Origin: an uncultured Tenacibaculum sp.
GTDB taxonomy: Bacteria; Bacteroidota; Bacteroidia; Flavobacteriales; Flavobacteriaceae
Assembly: GCA_947504185.1 (NCBI GenBank)
Contig: CANNGJ010000008.1
Coordinates: 44,321 to 108,320, forward strand
DNA: 64,000 bases
Direction of reading: 5' to 3'
Shown here: piece by piece, positions 10,619 through 20,139 of the stretch
Layout of the letters: each line of letters starts with the position of its first letter
How positions within the stretch are numbered: position 1 is the first letter of the stretch
Translations under genes and position numbers: made by a program
The notes under the pieces: model-generated
What the model was told of the DNA's origin: nothing
The model's database searches: none
Seen by the model: only the letters and a program-made list of their open reading frames with translations

Positions 10619-11557
10619 TTATAATAATCCTCTACCAATTTTAACCATTTGGTTTGATGATAAATAATCTTTTGCTAATTTATCTAATACTCCGTTAATG
10701 AAATATCCACTTTTGTTGGTTGAATAATCTTTAGCTAATTCTATGTATTCATTAATACTTACTCTACTTGGAATAGAAGGAAAATGTAAAAATTCTGTAA
10801 TTGCCATTTTAATGATAATCATATCAATATCAGCTATTCTATCAGCTTCCCAGTTAGGGGTTTTAGCAATAATATCCTCTTCGTATTTGTGTTGGTTTAA
10901 TACTGTTTTAGTAAATAAATCAGATACAAATATTTTATCTTCATTGTCTTTATATAAACTTCCTAAAATAAAAGGTTTTTTAGGGCTTTGTTTGTTAAGT
11001 GTTTTAACAATCCATGTGTTTACAAAAGGAATATCATCTACCCAAGAAATCATTTTATCTTCAAAATAATCTGCTAACTTTTCGTTAGGAGCTACAATCT
11101 CTTTAAAGAAATCAATAACAAAAGCTCTGTCTACATTATATGAATCTTCAATAGTATTCATGTATTTTTCATAGATGTCACTTTTTTGTAAGTCATCTAA
11201 TAAAATTTTAATGTACTCGTCATCAAGCTCCCAATAGTTTAATTTATTAAGTTCAAGATATCCTTCTAAACTTACACTTTCGTTAAGTAAGTTGATTAAC
11301 TTATTATTAATAAATTTATTATTTGGATTTAGTTCTTCTTTGGTAGCTAGAATTTTCTTTTTAGCAAGCGCTGTTCTTTTATTGGCTAGCTTTTGAACTT
11401 CTACTAATAACTGAAGATTTAAAACGTACAAGTCGTACATTTTTTGAATACTGTGTTTTAAGAATTTTTCTTCTTTAACAATATCATCATTGTGCGATTG
11501 CTGCATTGCATAAACCGACTGCATTACTTTAACTCGAATATGTCTTCTGTTAATCAT
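10619..11557 (-). CDS. nusB: Transcription antitermination protein NusB
   Basis: MINRRHIRVKVMQSVYA and C-terminal PSRVSINEYIELAKDYSTNKSGYFINGVLD typical of Bacteroidota NusB. Confidence 0.9.
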   Translation of the reverse strand: MINRRHIRVKVMQSVYAMQQSHNDDIVKEEKFLKHSIQKMYDLYVLNLQLLVEVQKLANKRTALAKKKILATKEELNPNNKFINNKLINLLNESVSLEGYLELNKLNYWELDDEYIKILLDDLQKSDIYEKYMNTIEDSYNVDRAFVIDFFKEIVAPNEKLADYFEDKMISWVDDIPFVNTWIVKTLNKQSPKKPFILGSLYKDNEDKIFVSDLFTKTVLNQHKYEEDIIAKTPNWEADRIADIDMIIIKMAITEFLHFPSIPSRVSINEYIELAKDYSTNKSGYFINGVLDKLAKDYLSSNQMVKIGRGLL

Positions 11558-11575
11558 TTTAAAGAACTTTAAAAA

Positions 11576-11608
11576 AAAGAGCGATAGAAACTATTTCTAA
11601 CGCTCTGC
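11576..11608 (-). terminator. Intrinsic terminator downstream of the 11635-12735 gene
   Basis: Minus strand GAGCGTTAGAAATAGTTTCTATCGCTC followed by a run of T. Confidence 0.8.
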
Positions 11609-11634
11609 AAAAGTAAAACTTTTTTATTTTTTAT

Positions 11635-12735
11635 CTAGTTATTTTGCTCTTTTTTACGAGCATCAATTCTACCTTGCGCAATATTAAATGCTGCCTGGTG
11701 AGTAGTGATGTTTTCTTTCTCAGCTAAGTTAAAGATATCTAGTGTTGTATTGTAAATGTTTTCAGTTCTTTTTATGCTTTCAGCTTTGTCATAACCAACA
11801 ACTTCTGCATACACATTAATAATCCCACCAGCATTAATTAAGAAATCAGGAGCATAAGCAATTCCTCTTTCTTGTAACATTCTACCATGCTTTAATTCGT
11901 CAGCTAATTGGTTGTTTGCTGCACCAGCAATTACTTTAGCATTTAATTGAGCAATTGTATTATCATTTACAGTTGCACCTAATGCACATGGAGCATAAAT
12001 ATCGATATCTAAACCGTAAATATCATTACCTAATACTACGTTAGCACCGTATTTTTTACTTAATTCTTCTAAACGAGCTTCGTTAATATCGTTTAAGATA
12101 ACTTGAGCTCCTTCATCAGTAATATGTTTTACTAAAGTTTCACCAACGTGTCCTACACCTTGAACTAAAACTTTTTTTCCTTCTAATTTCTCTGTTCCGA
12201 ATTTATATTTAGCAGCAGCTTTCATTCCCATGTATACTCCGTATGCAGTTACAGGAGAAGGGTTTCCAGATCCGCCAATAGCTTCAGAAACACCTGTTAC
12301 GTGTGGAGTAACTTCACGGATAATATCCATGTCGCGAGTTTCCATACCAACATCTTCAGCTGTAATGTATTTTCCACTTAAAGAATTTACATACTCACCG
12401 AACTTACGCATTAAGTCGTCGTTCTTTTGAGTTTTTGCATCACCAATAATAACAGCTTTACCACCACCAAGGTTTAAACCTGTAATTGCTGATTTATATG
12501 TCATACCACGAGATAAACGTAATACATCATTAAGAGCATCCCATTCACTTTTATATTGCCACATTCTAGTACCTCCTAATGCAGGTCCTAAAGTTGTATT
12601 ATGAATACCAATTATTGCTTTTAAACCTGTATCTTCGTCGTTACAAAAAACGATTTGCTCGTGATTGTCAAAAGATAATTGACCAAATACAGGGTCGTTC
12701 TTAAGGTCTTTAGTATCAATGATTTCTGATGTCAT
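11635..12735 (-). CDS. Leu/Phe/Val/Glu-type amino acid dehydrogenase
   Basis: GPALGGTRMW, LNLGGGKAVI, VQGVGHVGETLV motifs. Confidence 0.9.
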   Translation of the reverse strand: MTSEIIDTKDLKNDPVFGQLSFDNHEQIVFCNDEDTGLKAIIGIHNTTLGPALGGTRMWQYKSEWDALNDVLRLSRGMTYKSAITGLNLGGGKAVIIGDAKTQKNDDLMRKFGEYVNSLSGKYITAEDVGMETRDMDIIREVTPHVTGVSEAIGGSGNPSPVTAYGVYMGMKAAAKYKFGTEKLEGKKVLVQGVGHVGETLVKHITDEGAQVILNDINEARLEELSKKYGANVVLGNDIYGLDIDIYAPCALGATVNDNTIAQLNAKVIAGAANNQLADELKHGRMLQERGIAYAPDFLINAGGIINVYAEVVGYDKAESIKRTENIYNTTLDIFNLAEKENITTHQAAFNIAQGRIDARKKEQNN

Positions 12736-12898
12736 TCTTAGTTGTTTTTAATTTGAAATTGTTTTATTAATCTCAAAAATTCGAGCACAAAAGTACGAAA
12801 TCGTTAAAACATAAGCAAAAAAAGTAGTCTTAATTATGTTATGTTTAACAAAAGCCCTTTTAAAACTTTAATTTTTTAATCAAAAGAATAATTTAATC

Positions 12899-14653
12899 TT
12901 GAAATCATTACAATACCTTAATAAATTTTTTATAAAACATAAATGGAGATTGTTAATAGGGGTGTTTATCACAGTTTTAGCTAAGGTTTTAACACTTAAG
13001 ATTCCAAATTTTGTAGGAGAATCCTTAGATATAGTTGAAGATTATCAGTTAGGTAAAATCACTGATATATCAGAAGTTAAAAGTGTATTACTAAATAATA
13101 TCTTATTAATTGTTGGAGTCGCTTTATTAGGTGGTTTTTTTACTTTTTTAATGCGACAAACTATTATAGTAATGTCTCGTAAAATTGAGTTTGATTTAAA
13201 AAATGAGATTTATCAACAATATCAGCGTTTATCAATTGGTTTTTATAAAAAAAATAGAACGGGTGATTTAATGAATCGAATTAGTGAAGATGTGTCTAAA
13301 GTACGTATGTATTGTGGACCTGCTATTATGTATTCGTTGAATATGCTAATTTCATTTATTGTCGGATTTACAGAAATGTATGCAATCTCACCAAAGCTTA
13401 CTTTATATACAATGATTCCATTTCCAATCTTATCGGTCTCAATATTTATATTAAGTAAACAGATAAATAAAAAAAGTACAGTTGTTCAACAGTACTTATC
13501 AAAGTTAACAACTTTTAATCAAGAGTTTTTTTCAGGGATTAATGTTGTTAAATCTTATGCGATAGAATCTAATGTTATTAGTTCTTTTGACAAAATTTCT
13601 GATGCTAGTAAAGAAAAGAATATCGATTTATATAAAGTACAAGCATTGTTTTTTCCATTGATGATTTTATTGATAGGTATTAGTAATATTATCGTTTTAT
13701 ATATTGGAGGGAAACAATATATAGCAGGAGAAATTCAAATAGGAGCTATAGGAGCATTTGTAATGTATGTTAATATTCTTACATGGCCAGTTGCTGTTGT
13801 TGGTTGGGTAACTTCTATGGTACAGCAAGCGGAAGCTTCTCAGAAAAGAATAAATGAGTTTCTAGAGGAAGTACCAGAAATTTATAATAAAGTTAGTATT
13901 GCAACAAAAATAAATGGAGGTGTCGAATTCAAAAACGTATCTCTAGTTTATGATGATACTAATATAACTGCATTAAAAAATATTAGTTTTAAAGTTGATG
14001 AAGGAGAAACTTTAGCAATTTTAGGTAAAACAGGAAGTGGAAAATCTACTATAATCAACTTAATAGCTCGATTGTATGATGTTACAAGTGGTGAGGTTTT
14101 AATCGATGAGAAAAATATTAAAGATTGTAACTTATATGATGTCCGCAATCAAATAGGATTTGTACCTCAAGACCCTTTTCTGTTTTCTGATACTATAGAG
14201 AATAATATTAAGTTTGGTAAAGAAAATGCTACTGAAGAGGAAATTATTGAAGCTGCTAAGAATGCTGTAATACATGAAAATATTATTGGATTTAAAGATG
14301 GTTACAAAACGATTTTAGGTGAAAGAGGAGTTACTTTATCAGGAGGACAAAAACAAAGAACTTCTATAGCAAGAGCAATTATTAAGAATCCTGAAATATT
14401 AATTTTTGATGATTGTTTATCAGCTGTAGATACTGAGACAGAAGAACAAATATTATCGAATTTAGAGCGAGTATCTAAAAATAAAACGACAATAATTATT
14501 AGTCATCGAGTTTCATCAGCAAAAAATGCAGATAAAATTATAGTTTTAGACGAAGGAAATATAATTCAGCAAGGTGTTCATAATCAATTAATAGCAGAAA
14601 AAGGTTATTATAAAGAGTTGTATGAACAACAGCTTTTAGAAAAAGAAATGTAG
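12899..14653 (+). CDS. ABC transporter, fused permease and ATPase
   Basis: Exporter TM domain plus LGKTGSGKST, LSGGQKQRTSIARA, ILIFDDCLSAVD. TTG start. Confidence 0.95.
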   Translation: MKSLQYLNKFFIKHKWRLLIGVFITVLAKVLTLKIPNFVGESLDIVEDYQLGKITDISEVKSVLLNNILLIVGVALLGGFFTFLMRQTIIVMSRKIEFDLKNEIYQQYQRLSIGFYKKNRTGDLMNRISEDVSKVRMYCGPAIMYSLNMLISFIVGFTEMYAISPKLTLYTMIPFPILSVSIFILSKQINKKSTVVQQYLSKLTTFNQEFFSGINVVKSYAIESNVISSFDKISDASKEKNIDLYKVQALFFPLMILLIGISNIIVLYIGGKQYIAGEIQIGAIGAFVMYVNILTWPVAVVGWVTSMVQQAEASQKRINEFLEEVPEIYNKVSIATKINGGVEFKNVSLVYDDTNITALKNISFKVDEGETLAILGKTGSGKSTIINLIARLYDVTSGEVLIDEKNIKDCNLYDVRNQIGFVPQDPFLFSDTIENNIKFGKENATEEEIIEAAKNAVIHENIIGFKDGYKTILGERGVTLSGGQKQRTSIARAIIKNPEILIFDDCLSAVDTETEEQILSNLERVSKNKTTIIISHRVSSAKNADKIIVLDEGNIIQQGVHNQLIAEKGYYKELYEQQLLEKEM

Positions 14654-14734
14654 TGTTTCGTATTGTTAAGTCAATTATTTTGTTAGATTTGTTGAGCAAA
14701 TTTAAGTAAACAACTATTATTTAAGAACCGAATT

Positions 14735-15094
14735 ATGGGCGAGAGAGTAGAACAAGAAGAGATTTTTTCTCAAGTTTTAAGAGCAGGAAGAAGAACGTAT
14801 TTTTTTGACGTTAGATCTACAAAAGCAGACGATTATTACTTAACTGTAACTGAAAGTAAAAAATTTACACATGATGATGGGTCTTTCCATTATCAGAAGC
14901 ATAAAATTTATTTATACAAAGAAGATTTTTCTGATTTTCAAGAGATGCTTACCAAAGCAACCGATTTTATTGTAAACGAGAAAGGTTCTGAAGTAATTAG
15001 TGAGCGTCACCAAAAAGATTATAAAAAAGAAGAAAGCGTTGAAGAAACTACAACTACAGAGAGTTTTACAGACGTTTCTTTTGAAGATATTTAG
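14735..15094 (+). CDS. DUF3276 / PUR-alpha-like nucleic-acid-binding protein
   Basis: GRRTYFFDVRSTKADDYYLTVTESKK...HKIYLYKEDF, typical of Bacteroidota PUR proteins. Confidence 0.85.
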   Translation: MGERVEQEEIFSQVLRAGRRTYFFDVRSTKADDYYLTVTESKKFTHDDGSFHYQKHKIYLYKEDFSDFQEMLTKATDFIVNEKGSEVISERHQKDYKKEESVEETTTTESFTDVSFEDI

Positions 15095-15117
15095 CAGAAG
15101 ATTACTGTTAGCAGACG

Positions 15118-15150
15118 CTAAACACAAATTCTAAAATTTGTGTTTAGTTG
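15118..15150 (+). terminator. Stem-loop, probable terminator
   Basis: CTAAACACAAATT-ctaa-AATTTGTGTTTAG, perfect 13-bp stem after the 14735-15094 gene. Confidence 0.5.
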
Positions 15151-15188
15151 TGACTGCTTAAAAAAATCAATTCAAATTCAATTTACAC

Positions 15189-15227
15189 TCAAAAACTGCC
15201 ATCGTTTTAAAAACAATGGTGGTTTTT
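15189..15227. terminator. Probable bidirectional terminator
   Basis: AAAAACTGCCATCGTTTTAAAAACAATGGTGGTTTTT, imperfect stem (G-U tolerant) with flanking A and T runs, between convergent transcription units. Confidence 0.5.
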
Positions 15228-15231
15228 ACTT

Positions 15232-15369
15232 TTAAACAAGTGATTTTATTTTAGTAGGTAATTTCGAAGAGAATTCTAACTTTAATAATTGTTTGTAAGT
15301 TAGTGTTCTTCCTACTTTGCTATTTAATTTGTCGTTTTCTGGATTATTTCTAAGTAATTTATTTCTCAT
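15232..15369 (-). CDS. Hypothetical small protein (45 aa), below ORF-track cutoff
   Basis: ATG at 15369: MRNKLLRNNPENDKLNSKVGRTLTYKQLLKLEFSSKLPTKIKSLV, stop; purine-rich AGGAGAAATAAA upstream. Confidence 0.4.
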   Translation of the reverse strand: MRNKLLRNNPENDKLNSKVGRTLTYKQLLKLEFSSKLPTKIKSLV

Positions 15370-15471
15370 AAGTAGCTATTTTATTTCTCCTAAAGATAAT
15401 AAAATAATTACTGATTATGAGATTGTTATGTTATATTAAAGTTAAAATCTTTTTTCAGAAGAGGCTTTTTC

Positions 15472-16506
15472 CTATAAAATGTTTTTCATAGTATTAGTTT
15501 TTGCAACTGTTTCTTCCCATTCTTTTTTAGGATTACTGTCTTTAGTAATTCCACCACCAACAAAAATAGTAGCAGTATTATCTTTAACTTTCATGCAACG
15601 GAGGTTCACAAAAAGTTCAGAAGTTTTTTTTAAGTTTAGTTCACCTAAAAAGCCAGTGTAAAACTCACGGCTATAATTTTCTTTTTCAAGAATGAATTTT
15701 TTAGAAGGTTCTAAAGGCAAGCCGCAAACTGCAGGAGTAGGGTGTAAGGTTTTTATTAAAACTGAATTATCTACGTTTTTTTGACCTGCGATTACGGTTT
15801 GCAAATGCAATAAGTTTCCAGCTTTTATAGTTTTAGTTTCAGATGTGTTTACTGTATTACAAACTTTTGAAAGTTTATCTGTAATATAGTCGGTAACAAA
15901 TTGTTGTTCTTCTATTTCTTTTGTTTGCCAAGTTGCTTTTACAGAGTTATTAAAAACCTGTGTGCCGGCTAATGACATGGTAGAGAACATATCATCATTA
16001 ATTTTCACTAAAGTTTCAGGGGTAGCTCCTAGCCACATTCCAACTTTTGGGTGAAACCATAAATAAACAAAAGCAGTAGGGTAGGTATTCAATAGTTTTT
16101 TTAAAGTCTCTAAAGGTTTAAATCTTTCAATTTCAATTTCTTCCTTTCTAGATAAAACTACCTTCTTAAATAAGCTATTTTCAATAGCATCAATTCCTTT
16201 TTGTACTAACTGAGTATGATTTTTTTCTGATGAATAATCAATGTCAAAATTATTACTAGTAATTAAACTGTTATCTATGTTAATTTCTTCTTGAGTAAAA
16301 AGAGATTGATTTTCTGGAATTAAAACAGAAGGATTTTTATCATTAAAAGGTGCAAAAATAAACCCACTTTCATTATAGTTTTCTGAGGTATATAAATCTA
16401 CATTATTTTGAAACCAACCTTTAATAGTTGTTGAATTAGGTTTGCTGTAAACAACAAAAGGAAGTTTGTTAGCTAAAGCCTTTTCTATCTGTGAAAATAT
16501 ATTCAA
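15472..16506 (-). CDS. menF: Isochorismate synthase (chorismate-binding enzyme)
   Basis: KVVLSRKEEIEIE, HPTPAVCGLPLEPS, YSREFYTGFLGELN, FVGGGITKDSNPKKEWEET. Confidence 0.85.
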   Translation of the reverse strand: MNIFSQIEKALANKLPFVVYSKPNSTTIKGWFQNNVDLYTSENYNESGFIFAPFNDKNPSVLIPENQSLFTQEEINIDNSLITSNNFDIDYSSEKNHTQLVQKGIDAIENSLFKKVVLSRKEEIEIERFKPLETLKKLLNTYPTAFVYLWFHPKVGMWLGATPETLVKINDDMFSTMSLAGTQVFNNSVKATWQTKEIEEQQFVTDYITDKLSKVCNTVNTSETKTIKAGNLLHLQTVIAGQKNVDNSVLIKTLHPTPAVCGLPLEPSKKFILEKENYSREFYTGFLGELNLKKTSELFVNLRCMKVKDNTATIFVGGGITKDSNPKKEWEETVAKTNTMKNIL

Positions 16507-17351
16507 TCTAATTGTTTTAATAATTCGTGTTTTATTTCTTTAAAATTACTCCATACTAGGCCGTGTCCAGCATCTTTTATGCGAATCAATTCAAATTGAT
16601 TTTTTGGTAATTGATTTTGTAAAAAGGTTGAATTTTCAAAAGGAACAATCCAATCATTGGTTCCATGAATACTTATAACTTTATTAGGAGAAGATTTCCA
16701 ATTATTTTCAAAATTCTGCAAATCGTTTTTATGTGATATTTTTTCTTTTGAAGCTTCTTTCCAAATACCAGGAATTAACCATCTAGTTAAGTTTGATTTG
16801 TATAAGTTAACTGCCCAAGGCATAGGTTCTACCTTGCTATAAACAGCAGGAGCTAGTAAAATAACTTTGTTTATTTTTTCTTTTATAGCTAAAGCAATTG
16901 GTCCGCCATAAGAATAACCGAGTAGTATAGTTTTATTAGATTTTAGGTTTTTGATGATGTCATTCAACATATCTCGTTCAAAAGCAATACTTTCTTGCAC
17001 GGAATTTTTATCTTCAAAATTATAACCAATTCTGTCGTATGAAATCATGTTTACTTTATTTAAAAGTAAGCTGTCTTGCATGTATTCAATAAAGTCGATA
17101 GATGAACCTATTGTGCCATGAACAAACACTAAAGTGGGTAAAGTAGTATCTTTTTTAATTGTTAATTTTCGGTATTTAAAACCATTGAAATTTTCTTGAG
17201 TAATAATCGGTTTGATTGTTTTATTAAATTTTTCAAGAATAACTTTATCAGATTTAGGAGCTGTAAAACTTGAAAATAAATAGTAAATAACTACAAGAGC
17301 TACTAAAATAAAAATGCTAGTAAATTTTAATATTTTTTTAAATAGAGGCAT
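16503..17351 (-). CDS. Alpha/beta hydrolase with N-terminal TM anchor
   Basis: LVFVHGTIGSS, nucleophile elbow LLGYSYGGPIAL, catalytic D in NDWIV, catalytic H in DAGHGL. Confidence 0.85.
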   Translation of the reverse strand: MPLFKKILKFTSIFILVALVVIYYLFSSFTAPKSDKVILEKFNKTIKPIITQENFNGFKYRKLTIKKDTTLPTLVFVHGTIGSSIDFIEYMQDSLLLNKVNMISYDRIGYNFEDKNSVQESIAFERDMLNDIIKNLKSNKTILLGYSYGGPIALAIKEKINKVILLAPAVYSKVEPMPWAVNLYKSNLTRWLIPGIWKEASKEKISHKNDLQNFENNWKSSPNKVISIHGTNDWIVPFENSTFLQNQLPKNQFELIRIKDAGHGLVWSNFKEIKHELLKQLD

Positions 17352-17352
17352 G

Positions 17353-17790
17353 TTATTTCTTATCTAAAACAATATTGATAATCTTACAAAGTGAGATTAA
17401 ATTATTTTCTTCATCAACAATTTTAACTTCCCATAAATGTGTTGTTCTTCCTTGATGAATCGCTTTTGCTGTGGCAAAAACTTCACCATCTCTTTTACTT
17501 TTTAAATGATTAATACTTAATTCAATTCCTTTTACAATTTTACCTGTATCGTTTAAGAAAAAAGCGGATGCGCTGCTACCTACAGTTTCAGCTAAAGCAG
17601 CAGTTGCGCCACCATGTAAAATACCATAAGGCTGATGCACTTTTGAATTCACAGGCATTTTTGCAGTAATATAATCAACTCCCACATCTGTAAACTCAAT
17701 ATTTAAAGTTTCCATTAAAGTATTTTTGCTTAAACCATTAAGTGTATCAAGAGATTGTTGCTTATTCATTTTGTTAAATTTATCATTCAA
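17353..17790 (-). CDS. Hotdog-fold (PaaI-like) thioesterase
   Basis: PYGILHGGATAALAETVGS; adjacent to isochorismate synthase, so possibly the DHNA-CoA thioesterase of menaquinone synthesis. Confidence 0.85.
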   Translation of the reverse strand: MNDKFNKMNKQQSLDTLNGLSKNTLMETLNIEFTDVGVDYITAKMPVNSKVHQPYGILHGGATAALAETVGSSASAFFLNDTGKIVKGIELSINHLKSKRDGEVFATAKAIHQGRTTHLWEVKIVDEENNLISLCKIINIVLDKK

Positions 17791-17825
17791 AAATACGTAT
17801 TTTTGTGAGGACTAAAAATGATAGA

Positions 17826-18317
17826 ATGTATAAAGTACGAGTAATATTAGATACGAAAGAAGATGTGATTAGAACCTTATTGATTGATGAGGCTAAATCA
17901 TTAGAACATTTACATTTTGAGATTGCAAAATCATTTGGTTTTGATGGACAAGAAATGGCTTCTTTTTATCGTACCGATGAAGAATGGAATCAAGGAGAAG
18001 AAATTCCGTTGTTTAATATGGCAGAAGCAGGAGAAGAAATTTCTATGGCTACTTGTGGAATAAATGAAACCTTACCTTTTGCAAACGATAAGCTGATTTA
18101 TGTATACGATTTCTTGCAGATGTGGACGTTCTATGTAGAGCTTGTTGAGTTGTCTGATGAGGTGGTTGCAGAAGTTAAAACAATCTTATCAGTAGGCGAA
18201 ATACCTGAAGAAGCTCCAGAAAAAGAATTTGTAGCTGATGACCTTTTAGGAGGTGCTGATGATGAATTTAAAGATAATTTTGAAAGTTTAGACGATTTCG
18301 ATTTTGATAATTACTAA
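17826..18317 (+). CDS. Plasmid pRiA4b ORF-3-like domain protein
   Basis: MYKVRVILDTKEDVIRTLLIDEAKSLEHLHFEIAKSFGFDGQEMASFY; start trimmed from the track's 17805 GTG to ATG 17826. Confidence 0.7.
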   Translation: MYKVRVILDTKEDVIRTLLIDEAKSLEHLHFEIAKSFGFDGQEMASFYRTDEEWNQGEEIPLFNMAEAGEEISMATCGINETLPFANDKLIYVYDFLQMWTFYVELVELSDEVVAEVKTILSVGEIPEEAPEKEFVADDLLGGADDEFKDNFESLDDFDFDNY

Positions 18318-18320
18318 AAT

Positions 18321-18941
18321 ATGGCACAATTTATAAAGTTATATAACGACAATCCGAGTGAAAAAGAGATAGCTAAAATTGTAAAAGTTTTACAAAATGG
18401 AGGTCTAGTAATTTATCCAACCGATACGGTATATGGTTTGGGTTGTGATATAACAAATACCAAAGCCTTAGAAAAAGTGGCGAAAATAAAAGGAGTGAAG
18501 TTAGAAAAATCTAACTTTTCTTTTGTTTGTAATAATTTAAGTCACTTATCAGATTATGTAAAGCAAATAGATACTGCTACCTACAAAATACTTAAAAGAG
18601 CTTTGCCTGGACCTTATACATTTATTTTACCAGGAAGTAATTCGCTACCAAAGGTGTTTAAAAAGCGTAAAACGGTTGGTATTCGTGTACCGGATAATAA
18701 TATTGCAAGAGCGATTGTAGAAGCTTTAGGTAACCCCATAGTTTCTACATCTATTCATGATGAAGACGAAGTAATTGAGTATACAACCGATCCTGAATTA
18801 ATTTTTGAAAAATGGCAAAGTCTAGTTGATGTCGTTGTTGATGGCGGTTTTGGAGACAACCATGCGTCTACAGTAATCGATTTAACAGATGGAGAGCCAG
18901 CAATAATTCGTGAAGGTAAAGGAAGTTTAGATATTTTGTAA
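18321..18941 (+). CDS. L-threonylcarbamoyladenylate synthase (Sua5/YciO/YrdC)
   Basis: GGLVIYPTDTVYGLGCD, PGPYTFILPG, RKTVGIRVPD, STVIDLTDGEPAIIREGKG. Confidence 0.9.
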   Translation: MAQFIKLYNDNPSEKEIAKIVKVLQNGGLVIYPTDTVYGLGCDITNTKALEKVAKIKGVKLEKSNFSFVCNNLSHLSDYVKQIDTATYKILKRALPGPYTFILPGSNSLPKVFKKRKTVGIRVPDNNIARAIVEALGNPIVSTSIHDEDEVIEYTTDPELIFEKWQSLVDVVVDGGFGDNHASTVIDLTDGEPAIIREGKGSLDIL

Positions 18942-18948
18942 AATTTGA

Positions 18949-19014
18949 AGCTATTTCCTGCTTTCCGCACTCGCTCTCTGCGAGGAGCTCAAACAAATGC
19001 TACAATCAGGGCTA
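18949..19014. repeat. Intergenic palindromic element (CTATTTCCTGCTTTCCGC...CAATCAGGGCTA type)
   Basis: Partly complementary ends and an internal CTCGC-tctct-GCGAG hairpin; resembles a recurrent intergenic repeat of Bacteroidota from memory. Confidence 0.5.
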
Positions 19015-19074
19015 AGTCTTCTTATGAATTTTACTCTAACTTAACCATTCTTTTTTGTGGTAACTTTATTTAAG

Positions 19075-19103
19075 GTCATTCCGAATTTATTTCGGAATCT
19101 CAC
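19075..19103. repeat. Short intergenic palindrome GTCATTCCGAATTTATTTCGGAATCTCAC
   Basis: ATTCCGAA-tttat-TTCGGAAT stem; resembles REP-like elements of Flavobacteriia from memory. Confidence 0.4.
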
Positions 19104-19122
19104 AGCAATAGGTAATGATAAA

Positions 19123-20121
19123 TTACTTTAATTCTTCAAACTTTTTTCTGCCTAATGCAAAATATTGCCAAATGACAGAAGTGTGTAAAAAATAATTCTT
19201 CTTTTTATCTAATTGCTTACGCTTCTTTAAAAACTTAAAGAAGTTTTTATAAAAACTAAAATGCGCTTTTACAATAGCCCAAGTATGTAGCGGTTTTAAT
19301 TCGAATAAAAACTTAACTCCGGCAATTCCGTCAAGAATTAAGCGAGAAAATATTACCAAAGCAACTGTTCGAGTTGGTACATTTTTAAGCAGCGTTAATA
19401 AACTATTTCTAAAGTTTAAATATGTTTTCCTTGGGTTGATGTTTTCAAGTGTAGCACCACCAACGTGATATACGGTTGAAGTACTAACATATTTTATGTC
19501 AAACCCTTTGTTTTGTGTACGCCAGCATAAGTCAATTTCTTCTTGATGCGCAAAATAATCTTCATCAAAACCTTGTAGTTCTTGAAATACAGTAGAGCGG
19601 ATAAAAAAGCAAGCACCAGAAGCCCAAAAAATATCAGCAGTGTCATTAAACTGACTCTGATCAGTTTCTAAAGTCTCAAATAAACGACCTCTGCAATATG
19701 GGTAACCGAAAGCATCAATAAAACCACCTGCTGCACCAGCATATTCAAATTTTGTTTTGTCTTTGAAGTCTAAAATTTTAGGTTGAATGATTGCTGTATT
19801 TTCTTCTTCTTTAAAAGTTTTTAAAACTGGTGTTAGCCAATTTTGGGTGACTTCAATATCAGAATTTACTAAGCAATAAATATCTGTATCAATATGTTGT
19901 AAAGCATCATTATATCCTTTAGCATAACCACCGTTTGTAGTGTTTTGAACAATTTTCACGGAAGGGTAATGTTGTTTGATAAATTCAATAGAATCATCAG
20001 TAGAAGCATTATCAGCTACATAAACTTCAGCTTCTTTAGAACTAAATTCTATGACAGATGGTAAAAACTGTTCTAACAATTTTTTACCATTCCAATTTAA
20101 TATAACGATTGCTGTTTTCAC
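19123..20121 (-). CDS. Glycosyltransferase family 2
   Basis: TAIVILNWNGKKLLEQFLPSV, YVADNASTDDS, CLVNSDIEV, FWASGACFFIR. Confidence 0.9.
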   Translation of the reverse strand: MKTAIVILNWNGKKLLEQFLPSVIEFSSKEAEVYVADNASTDDSIEFIKQHYPSVKIVQNTTNGGYAKGYNDALQHIDTDIYCLVNSDIEVTQNWLTPVLKTFKEEENTAIIQPKILDFKDKTKFEYAGAAGGFIDAFGYPYCRGRLFETLETDQSQFNDTADIFWASGACFFIRSTVFQELQGFDEDYFAHQEEIDLCWRTQNKGFDIKYVSTSTVYHVGGATLENINPRKTYLNFRNSLLTLLKNVPTRTVALVIFSRLILDGIAGVKFLFELKPLHTWAIVKAHFSFYKNFFKFLKKRKQLDKKKNYFLHTSVIWQYFALGRKKFEELK

Positions 20122-20139
20122 AAAGACAAACTTATGTTT

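Noticed and set aside
17805-18317. Plasmid or integrative element remnant based on pRiA4b ORF-3 similarity
   Set aside because: The domain name is historical; it is flanked by housekeeping genes with no integrase or replication genes.
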